In this document: piece after piece, positions 56,322-64,000 of the stretch
Layout: every line of letters begins with the position of its first letter
Position numbering within the stretch: the stretch's first letter is position 1
Assembly: GCA_014529385.2 (NCBI GenBank)
Contig: CM043947.1
Location: 102,544,811 to 102,608,810 of the forward strand
Reading direction: 5' to 3'
Length of the DNA: 64,000 nucleotides
Source of the DNA: Adiantum capillus-veneris
Lineage: Eukaryota; Streptophyta; Polypodiopsida; Polypodiales; Pteridaceae
Translations under genes and position numbers: made by a program
The notes under the pieces: model-generated
Database searches by the model: none
The model's input: the letters and a program-made list of their open reading frames with translations, nothing else
Told to the model about the DNA's origin: nothing

Positions 56322-57072
56322 AACAGCCGGCCCATGACTTTGTTGATGTTCTTCACTTGTTTGGCTCTGAAGTTCATCCAGCTACTTTTGTAAGTCGTCT
56401 TTTGCTAACTGAGCTTGTTTTGTCACAGCTACCAATAGGTCATTAAGTTCTAGATTGACTCTATCATCTTGAATCTATCAGCTTTTGCTAACTGAGCTTG
56501 TTTTGTCACTGCTACTAATAGGTCATTAAGTTCTAGATTGACTTTATCAGCTTTCTCTAGCTTCTGTCTTACCTCATCATTCTCTGTCTGCAGCGTCTTT
56601 GTATCATCTTCTAGTATTTTCTGAAGGTTAACCAGTTATGCTTTCAATGATTTGTTATCATCTTCCAATCTGCTTTGTATTACCATTGATCCCTCTGCTG
56701 GCATCACTCTTTGCCTCTTTTCAAGCGTCAGCTCTTTTTGAAGTTCTATCATTCTTCAAACACATCTTTATCTTGGCTAGTGCTAGTTGCAGCTGCAGCT
56801 CTTGCTCTGACCGGAGATTCTCTCAACCTCTGAATCATTTGGTGTTTCACTTTGGTTTGGTCCTTTAGTTCAATCACCTAATCTTGGCTAGCCTCATGTG
56901 ATATTTTAGCATTTTCCTTGGCCTCTTTGAAGCTCTCAACCTGTTTTGACTCTTCCGCCAGCTGTAGGGTGAGCCCATCCCTTTCCTTTTCTGCTTTAGC
57001 TAGAGCATTGCTGATTTTTTTGTATTCTTCTTTAGAGTTCATCAGCTTTTGATTGGTTTCTCGGTTTTGGCT

Positions 57073-57702
57073 TTATAACTCTTGACATTTCTTCAATGCT
57101 GCTTCTAGTTCAGCTTGCAGTTGTGCCTGGCTATGCATTTTCTCTTGACTTTGTTGCTGAAGTGTTTCCACTTCAGCCTTCACCTTTTCTTCACTCAACC
57201 TCAGCCCTTCATACTCAATCTCTTTGGCCACTGATTTGGCTCTTAATCCTTGCAGTTTCTGCATCACTTCTTCCCAATCTTCGGCTTGTGGTTGCAAATC
57301 CATAGTATTTGTTGCAATCTCCTTTAGCTCTACCACATGAGGGCTTTCGGTGTCTTCTTCTGGTTTAGGGGTTGACAGTTGAAAAGCTGTATGAGCTTCC
57401 CCTTCTCGGGTGTATCCAGCAGCTAGTAGATCTAGGATTATTCCATAGTTTTTTGCTTTTGGATCTTGCTTCTCAGGCTTCGATTCAAATTCTTCCTTCT
57501 GGTTTTTCTCTTTGTCCTCTTCTTTCTTGGAATCTTGTTGCTTCTCATATTTACTCAACTCCTCAGTTTGTCGCGGTTGAGGGAGGACTAGGAGGAGGTG
57601 GTGATGGTGGAAGACTAGACTCGCGGCTTGATGGTGGGGTTGATGGATTTTTTTTGAAGTCTCGATCAGCCTTTGTTTTCCTCTCTCACTCTTCACCTTC
57701 AT
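57073..57702 (-). pseudogene. Linker and coiled-coil start of the element protein, unit 3
   Basis: A 209-residue frame: a basic start, a His-rich stretch read out of frame, then DSKKEEDKEKNQKEEFES, an AKNYGIILDLLAAGYTREGEAH segment, and EEVMQKLQGLRAKSVAKEIEYEG leading into heptads. It ends at KKCQEL with a TAA where unit 1 reads ESQN. Beyond, at about 56400-56570, an 80-85 bp tandem duplication further damages the frame. Confidence 0.55.
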
Positions 57703-57715
57703 GCTCTTCTAACAG

Positions 57716-58966
57716 CTACCGCCTCACATCAGCAACCTCTTCTTCGGTAAAAGGTATGATTGGAATATTCTCGCCCGTCGCATCTAGGATCTCAAATTTC
57801 TTTATATAATCTTTGAAGCGATGCCTATTAGTCCTTCGAGAAGATCCAAACATGGCCTCAAGTGAGGGTTTCCATAATTCGTTTAGATCTCCTTTAAGCA
57901 TTCTTTGGGCTCTGAAACTATCCATCAGCCTCTCTAGCCGAGCGGCCTTCTGGGATTTTGTCTCTTTTGCTGGCATCTGAATGGTAGCTTTCTTTTCTTT
58001 CTTTGGATGAGGTGGCTCTTCTTCTAATGTCTCTAACCTTCTTTTTATTCTGGTGGTCACCCTGGAAGTTGTAGGTTGCTCCTCTTCCTTGTCTTCTGTT
58101 AGCTTCAACCGCTCATTCTGTGATGGAGGAAGAGGCCACTGGCCCCTAGCATGTAGAGCTTCATATATCACCTTTGTGAGCATCTTCCTTGCTGGAATAT
58201 ATGTAGGATTCTTGGTTCCCATCCTCACAATGTGGTCCTGTAGGTATTTCACATAATCTATCTCTCCTGGGCTGCTTGTCTTCATGGCCCATGTGAATGT
58301 TGTTCCAATTGCTGCAGGTGGCATAATGTACTTTTGAGGCCTCTTGGTGCAGATATGGAAATATTGGTTGTAAAGTTGGCACATGGTTGCCACCATTGGA
58401 TCCGCAATATCCTCAAAGGTGTAGTTCTTCTTGGTTTCCTTGTATACCTTTACCTCTTCTCGCCTCTTGTTGACACTGTCTCCTGCATTAGAGAGGTTCA
58501 AGGCACTTGCAACCACCCTTGGCATGATTACAATCACTCTGTTCTTTCCTTGCAGATCTGTCACCTTGGCTATGCCATTCTCCTTTATTGTGGTGACGAA
58601 TTCCCAGACTCTCTGAATGTCAATTCCTGCTGGCAAAGCCTCAAAATAATTGTGTAAGTCTAACTTTTCCTAGATAGACACTATTTCTAGCTTTCTTGTG
58701 AACTCATTGAGTTCCTGTGGTATCATTGGCAGATCTATGGAATTGCCCTATGGTTCTTTGAATATGCCTTGGTATATTCTGAGGTCGTTTGCTTCAAGTA
58801 AGTTGCTTTGTAACCAAGTGGTAGTGGGCTGTATGGTGTCTGCTGGTATTATATATGGCTCCACCTCATCCAGATAGTCCTTGTTAGTCATTGTTTTTTT
58901 CTTTGTTGGCGACTTAGCGGCTGCCATGGATCTTGTTTCACTCAGTAGCCCAAAGTTAGCGTTCAT
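57716..58966 (-). pseudogene. N-terminal region of the element protein, unit 3 (frameshifted)
   Basis: Two frames: 58966-58748, with start MAAAKSPTKKKTMTNKDYL at 58927, and 58636-57716 (306 aa). Together they follow the 344-residue unit 2 frame, with a frameshift and stops between (about 58640-58760). The C-terminal end extends past that of unit 2 to DATGENIPIIPFTEEEVADV, which shows the natural continuation. Confidence 0.58.
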
Positions 58967-59094
58967 TTTAGATTAGCTGATAAACTGAGTTTTAACTATC
59001 CAATTGATTTGAAAATTGAAATATGAGCTCAAGAGAGACTAAGGATGCCCTGCAAGTGAAAACAGTAGGGTTTGTGCTGCAAAGTAAGCCTAAA

Positions 59095-59972
59095 GACATA
59101 CTACATGTAGGATGTATTTTTCATTAGAATGACTTGAAACTTGACATGATGATAGCTTATGACCTGTACATCACAGCTATGTGCTTGGATTTTGATTTAG
59201 ACACCAAGAAGTGCAATTTTGGACTATTTTTGGCTGCTTGGTATATAAATGAGGAGGATGTCCTATAATGCTGAGCAAATGGTATCCAAATGACTTGCAA
59301 CTTAATATGTAGGCTCCTTGTATCATGTTGATCACATTCATGATGTCAAACTTGCTCAGTAAGTCAAAAGGACTCTGGAGACATACTACGTGTAGGATGT
59401 CTTTTTGCTCAGAATTTCATGAAACTTGTTAGTGTGATAGGGCATAGCCTGTGGATCAATACCATGGTCTTAGATTTGGATTTGGGTAAATTTTGAGGGT
59501 AGGAAGACCATTTTTTGTGCTTTAGAGTATGAAAAGTCCATCTATGGAGCTATGAGGCCAAAAAGTGATTTGTTTGGCTTGAAAGTGGGTGGTTGGGTTT
59601 GTATGAATGTGATATAGATGTTTGAAGATAAAAAAAATCCACCTGTAGGTCATTTCAAGATTGGAGACATACTACGCGTAGGATGTCTTTTTCATGATTT
59701 TGAAGATGTGACCTCACAGTTAGCTTTGACATGTTATGAAGAGTGTGTGGTTCAAGTTTCACTTGATTTGGATCATTTTTGATAGGTCTATGACCATTTG
59801 TTGCCTCTATGCTCTGACTTTGTGTTTTGTGATGCATAAGAGGTCAAACTTGGTCCAAATGGAGTGAAACTTGAGGGATTAGATGTAAATGACATGTAGA
59901 GGCTGTGTGTATGGTTAATTGATGAATTGGGTGCCCAAAAGTGGCCTTGAGACATCCTACACGTAGGATGTC
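59095..59972. repeat. 286-bp-spaced near-palindromes, unit 3 and beyond
   Basis: Four copies at 59095-59116, 59380-59401, 59666-59687 and 59951-59972, spaced 285-286 bp. The fourth (AGACATCCTAC, AC, GTAGGATGTCT) lies outside the triplicated part, so the array existed before the triplication. Confidence 0.9.
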
Positions 59973-61084
59973 TCCTGTGCATTTTTTTGGAGCAAGTCCT
60001 ACTACTATGTGCATATGACCTTCCTAAGTCCCCTTTGTGCCTTATTTCAATTAAAAAATCAAATGGTTAGTTAGAAACTCCCTGCTTTGCTTTCAAAGCC
60101 TCAGAGGCAATTTCGGATTCTTGGAGCGCTTTTCCGCGATGAAATTTCTTGATGATGACCAGCATAGCTTCATAAACCCCTGGGGAACCTTGCCATGTGA
60201 TTCTTGTTGGCTTTGGATTCACCTGAGTTGCGTTTGGAGATTTGTCGCTCTGAAAGATCCCATGATGGCGTTTGCATGCCCCCGATGATTTGTAGTGGTC
60301 TACCACCATAGGACTTAGTTGTTGAAGGCCTTGGTAAGCCGCTCGTGAAGTTTGGTGGCAAATGGACGTCTCGCTTGGCTGTGAGAGCCAAGTGACGCTT
60401 TGCGTTTCCGATGCCGTTTTTGAAGCTTAGGCCAGCTTTGAGTCGCCTGCTGGCCATGTGGCCTATGTAGCCTTGTAGAGCGTGTCGAGAAGCTCCTATC
60501 CATGACTTTTGGTATCATTCGGGTCACTTCTCCTGGATTTTCCTCTTTGTGGCCTCTTGTAGGGCTTGAGACGTTAGGGTTTTTTCCGTTGCATTCTTGC
60601 CTCCTTTGGGCATCCAAGATTGGTCTCCTAGGCTAGGGTAAACCTCCTATGAAGTCTTGTTGGTATTGGGTTAGCCATTAGGTGGCTATGTATGTTTACA
60701 AGCCTCTACCCTGCAAACCCCGTTGGAGTTCTATGCTAGTCTTGGCGACAAAACATCAAATATACATGAAGAGCATAAGTTGCTGAGTCTACCTCTCATA
60801 TCTTGTGGCCGTCGGGTGCCTGTGTGCGGCGTATCCGCCACTGAAAGTCTTGTGCGCTCTAGGTGTGGCTAGAGCTCTCTCTCACAAGTGAAATAGTAGA
60901 AATGAGCTCTAAGTTGGGTGAAAAAATCTTATAATGGGGGTCCCCGAACCATTTTTCATGAAATTTGACATGTGCTCTTAACTTTTTGTGAAATGTGGTT
61001 TAGACTCAAAAAGTTCCTCATTTGGACTCCATTTGCCTAGTTTCTGAGAATTTTGACGATTCAGTCAAAATTTGGCCCACAACA
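59973..61084 (-). mobile_element. Possible LTR and leader of a gypsy element, minus strand
   Basis: On the minus strand, GAAGTGGGAGGCG (61085-61097) is followed by TGTTGTGGGCC at 61084, a polypurine tract and LTR start of a layout seen in plant gypsy elements. The LTR end is not defined. Minus-strand frames at 60067-60617 are basic and without motifs. Confidence 0.35.
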
Positions 61085-61097
61085 CGCCTCCCACTTC

Positions 61098-61703
61098 ATT
61101 CTCATAATTGCACCCACACTGTACCCTGGGTTATCTTATAGTCACTGATCATCCCCATGTTTTTTGTTTTTCATTACGTTCACCTTTCACCTGCTTTTTG
61201 TATTTTTGAAGTTTTTCTGCCAATAATTAGTAAAATTGAAAAGAAAATAGCAAGGTCAACCCAAAAAAACCCCAAAAATTAAAATAAATCAAGAGCTTCA
61301 CCTTGACACACTATGTACACTCACATGTAATTTTTATGGCCGGATTTCTTTGTTTTACTAATATTTTGTTCGAAAAATGACTATTTTTATATATACACAC
61401 ATCTATAGGCCTCAATTTGGCGTTTGGCCTCATATATCTGTAGATTAATGCTGTATAAGGGCATATCTACTTAGGCTAGTTTAGAAAATTTTGTAATCAA
61501 ACGTAAACCCCTCAAAAATAGTCAAAACATGCCCTTTTTGCTGCTTTTTACGGTCATCGGGTTTGCATTGAGAATGCCTCCCCCCCTCCCAATCGGAGTC
61601 CTCCTGGACGACAAGGTATCGCCTTGGGGTATGTGCAATGCATGGGTTAAAAATCATGCTAATGTGTTGCCTTGTAACATGGCCCTACCTGATGTATACT
61701 CAG
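61098..61703. other. No gene recognised
   Basis: AT-rich sequence with short frames only. It lies between the LTR-like start and the Lys/Asn-rich frames. Confidence 0.45.
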
Positions 61704-62413
61704 TCAATGCATGGTAAAATTAATGCGGTGCGAGAGGAGGGTATAAGCACGATGCTTATTGGCATTCGATGTTGAGGTTTTCTGTTTCTTCTTGGTTTGG
61801 TTGGCAGATTTTCTTTGCATTAAAAGTTGTAATTCTGCCACTCGTTGTTTGATCATCTTCTGTGGGAAAGTCGCTTGGTTTGTCGCTACTGTAGATATTG
61901 CCGTTGTGATATCCTTGGAAGGGAGTGTCTTGTTCGATGTGGCCATAATCTTTTTCTCTTTTGATTGCCATTTGTAGGTTTGATTTGGAGGCGTTTGGAG
62001 GTTTATGGCTTCTTCTTTGGTTGTTTTTGCGGTTCTTTTGATCGGCACCCACATAGATTGATTTGCCGATGTCGGATTTAGGGATTGTCTGGCTTCTTGT
62101 GTTGCTTGTACTGAAGGGAGTTCCTGTAGCATCGCTTTGGGGATCCAAATACGTGTCTCATGTAGTTGGCGATTGACGGTGTTTGTTTATCATTGTTTTT
62201 CGGAGGTTGTCTACTATAGCACTGTGGTTTGTATGCTCGTTCACTTCCATCCTTCCGTACCCATACCTGCTGTTTGCGTATCGCTGACCTTGATCTGTTC
62301 ATTGTCGCCTGTGGTCTCTCATTTTTTGATTGAGTACAGTGGGCAGTTTCCTGGTTATGCTGGCTAAGTGGCACCCATCTTTTTTTCTCTTTATCAAGTG
62401 ATTGTGGCACCAT
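61704..62413 (-). pseudogene. Lys/Gln/Asn-rich frames downstream of a gypsy pol
   Basis: Overlapping minus-strand frames (62413-62078, 62148-61756 and 62132-61704) are rich in Lys, Gln, Asn, Ser and Thr. The last has a helix-like KTLPSKDITTAIS and MIKQRVAELQLLMQRK. They follow the protease-like frame and precede the LTR-like start. They could be decayed gag, or an extra open frame as some Tat-lineage elements have. I cannot choose. Confidence 0.35.
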
Positions 62414-62445
62414 TATCTAGTTCTTCCGGGTTGTCTGAGCAAACG

Positions 62446-62760
62446 TTACCACCTGGTGTTGCTGTGCTTGTTGAATTTTGACCGTATTCGAACTCCAATC
62501 TTTCTGCACATTATACTCTTTCTGTCATGGTTGTCCCGACAACATTGGATGTAGTGTGCTCGCATCCTCAACCACATAAAACTTGTGGGATAAACATATT
62601 GATGTATTTGTACATGCAATATTGTCCAGCCCAACATGCTTAATGAATGTGATGTACTGCTTTCCAGTGCTTGTTGAGTAGGATGGAGTTGTTCTTCAAG
62701 CTTGAGCTGTTTATAAAATTTGCAAGAAATCAGATTTGCTTGAGCTCTTGAATCAAGCAA
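62446..62760 (-). pseudogene. Retroelement aspartic-protease-like fragment
   Basis: The minus-strand frame starts MLDSRAQANLISCKFYKQLKL, close to the LLDSGAxxNFIS start of plant gypsy proteases. The Gly of DSG is replaced by Arg. HSLSMLGWTILHVQIH follows in the right place. The catalytic Asp is kept, but the loop change and the truncated C-terminus argue against activity. Its position after, not before, the integrase is unusual. Confidence 0.55.
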
Positions 62761-62960
62761 TGCCGTCGATTAACTTGGTTTCTACCCACTTTGACTGCGA
62801 TTATGGGATCCACTATGTTGTCATTAAAATTCATTAATCGAATAGCATTTATTCACAACGGTGATCCCATTTGTTGCTGTTGTCGTAGAAGCCTTCTTTT
62901 TGCAATGCGTTCTTTTGCTTCTGCTTGTGCTTCTTCTCTTACCCTCTGTTTCTCCTTTAT

Positions 62961-63500
62961 CTATTGTTTTTCATGATGAATTTGTTGAAGCATCTCCTGT
63001 GTTAGTGGTAAATGATACTTTTTTAACCGACACCCACTAATCCAATTTGGCATTTCTTCACCTTCCAATGTCGCAAGTTTGACGGCTCCGCTTTGTGATA
63101 AGTCACTAATCACAAAGAGTCCCATCCCTCGCTTTTTAAGTTTTTTGGCATGTTGCTTCAAAGTGTAAACAAGTACATAATCACCTGTTTTAAACTCTTG
63201 CGTGCGCACATGCTTGTCAAAAAACTCCTTTTGTCTTCTCTTCTAAGCATAGATTGAAGCTACAACTCTCAATCGAAGTTCATCTAGCTTTTCAAGATCA
63301 TCTATTCTTGAAGAGAGTTCATGTCCTGTCCATTCTAAGCGTTTTGCCACTTGTAGAGTTGGAATACAAAACTCTATGGGCAATATAGCATTTAGACCAA
63401 ACACCATGTTGTACGGTGTTGTTCCAATCGATGTTTTATAAGCTACCCTCTATACCCATAGTGTTGAGTGTAATATTTGGATTGATGTCTTGTAATGTTT
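62961..63500 (-). pseudogene. Ty3/gypsy integrase C-terminal region
   Basis: On the minus strand from about 63450, VAYKTSIGTTPYNMVFGLN and AILPIEFCIPTLQVAKRLEW, then LDELRLRVVASIYA. After a stop at about 63244 follow RRQKEFFDKHVRTQEFKTGD, KLKKRGMGLFVISDLSQSGA and WISGCRLKKYH. The order is that of plant gypsy integrases of the Tat/Athila type (AYKT..TPYxLVYG; FKxGDxVL; GxxLKxY). No chromodomain follows. The DDE core would lie above 63500 but is not present. Two in-frame stops show it is dead. Confidence 0.8.
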
Positions 63501-64000
63501 GGTAATGTAAAAGAGAAGGAGCAAAGTAACCCAAAATATATAGGATAGGCAAATTATCACTTACCTGGCTACACTTAGAACATGTGCAATAAATGTTGAA
63601 GATTCAAGCTTGCTATAATGGACTCGATAGATGATCAGGGTGGAGATTGGCCAGCCAAGACCTCGGCCATCTTTTCATGGAATGCACATGACTACCCTAA
63701 TTGACATGTGATTTTTGTTGTATTTTAATATAAAATTGTATTGTCCATTACATAGACATAATCATAAATTCTTTAAATATTACCAACGTGAAAAGTCCAC
63801 ACTGACATTTAAAAAGATAAAACAAAATAGAAGTAAAATAAAGACAATAATCTAAAGAGATTCATTGATAATTTTATTATTTCTTTTATATAAAAAGTAC
63901 GTCTAATAAGCATAGTTACATAGTAATTAATAAAGTAATCTCATAAAATGGACCTTTATGAAGTCCTTAAATGAAAGGAATCTTTCATAAAGTAAAATTT
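63501..64000. other. No gene recognised; AT-rich
   Basis: Very AT-rich sequence after 63700 with no supported feature. Confidence 0.5.

Larger units (their letters stand above)
55488..59782 (-). repeat. Tandem unit 3 (4.30 kb, structurally complete)
   Basis: Contains all segments in order on the minus strand: array, N-terminal region, linker, coiled coil and C-terminal region. At its outer edge (59782) the sequence continues as TAGGTCTATGACC, while at the other two junctions it switches to GGACAAGAAC. That places the duplication breakpoint. Confidence 0.9.

Noticed and set aside
43104-58657. Plus-strand frames repeated in all three tandem units
   Set aside because: They are antisense to the coiled-coil gene, have Cys/Leu/Ser-rich composition typical of reversed Glu/Lys codons, and show no independent motif.
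51749-59972. Regularly spaced repeats resembling a CRISPR array
   Set aside because: The spacing (286 bp) is far too long, the spacers are homologous to each other, and the context is a plant genome.

Overview
The window looks like a repeat-rich intergenic stretch of a large nuclear plant genome. I infer this from Ty3/gypsy, Ty1/copia and CACTA (En/Spm-type) transposon remains nested in one another, plant-type primer binding sites (one matching initiator tRNA-Met, one resembling tRNA-Asp), a TNP2 transposase with the plant DUF4218 and DUF4216 modules, GT-AG introns, a fragment of a plant heavy-metal-associated (HMA/HIPP-like) gene, and many long (GA)n, (CT)n, (CA)n, poly-C and poly-G tracts. 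I recognise no intact host gene and cannot name the species. All alignments and counts here were made by eye.

Layout. 1-490: possible 3' end of a copia element. 490-4130 (minus): an old LTR element, 'family A', with an LTR at about 760-1532 and a decayed coiled-coil gene. 4131-5290 (minus): a diverged copy of a second LTR family, 'family B'. 7360-7554: an inverted fragment of a gypsy LTR. 9914-9931: a tRNA-Asp-type primer binding site starting a long gypsy leader. 10793-18362: a complete CACTA element splitting that leader, with 12-bp terminal repeats, TAT target duplications, subterminal repeats, two multi-exon transposition genes on the minus strand, and a captured HMA-domain gene fragment. 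18363-21960: low-complexity leader sequence. 21965-27720: a decayed chromodomain gypsy element, itself interrupted by an inverted-repeat element. 27.7-39.4 kb: microsatellites, minisatellites, a repetitive acidic reading frame (34.4-35.8 kb) and a small MITE-like element (36.5 kb). 39.7 kb: a copia fragment. 40.3-42.3 kb: two more family A LTRs.

42.49-59.78 kb is the most unusual part. A unit of about 4.3 kb is present three times in tandem on the minus strand. Each unit has a non-coding segment built from near-palindromic motifs spaced 286 bp apart, followed by broken pieces of a long coiled-coil protein that I cannot assign to a known family. Unit 1 is split by a 5.7-kb family B LTR element with two 489-bp LTRs and a 5-bp AGTAG target duplication. 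Unit 2 has lost about 1.2 kb.

59.8-63.5 kb holds another decayed gypsy element on the minus strand: an integrase C-terminus, then a protease-like and a lysine/asparagine-rich frame, then an LTR-like start. Nothing here looks like a working pathway. The genes are transposon genes in various stages of decay, and the order of insertions can be partly read from the nesting.
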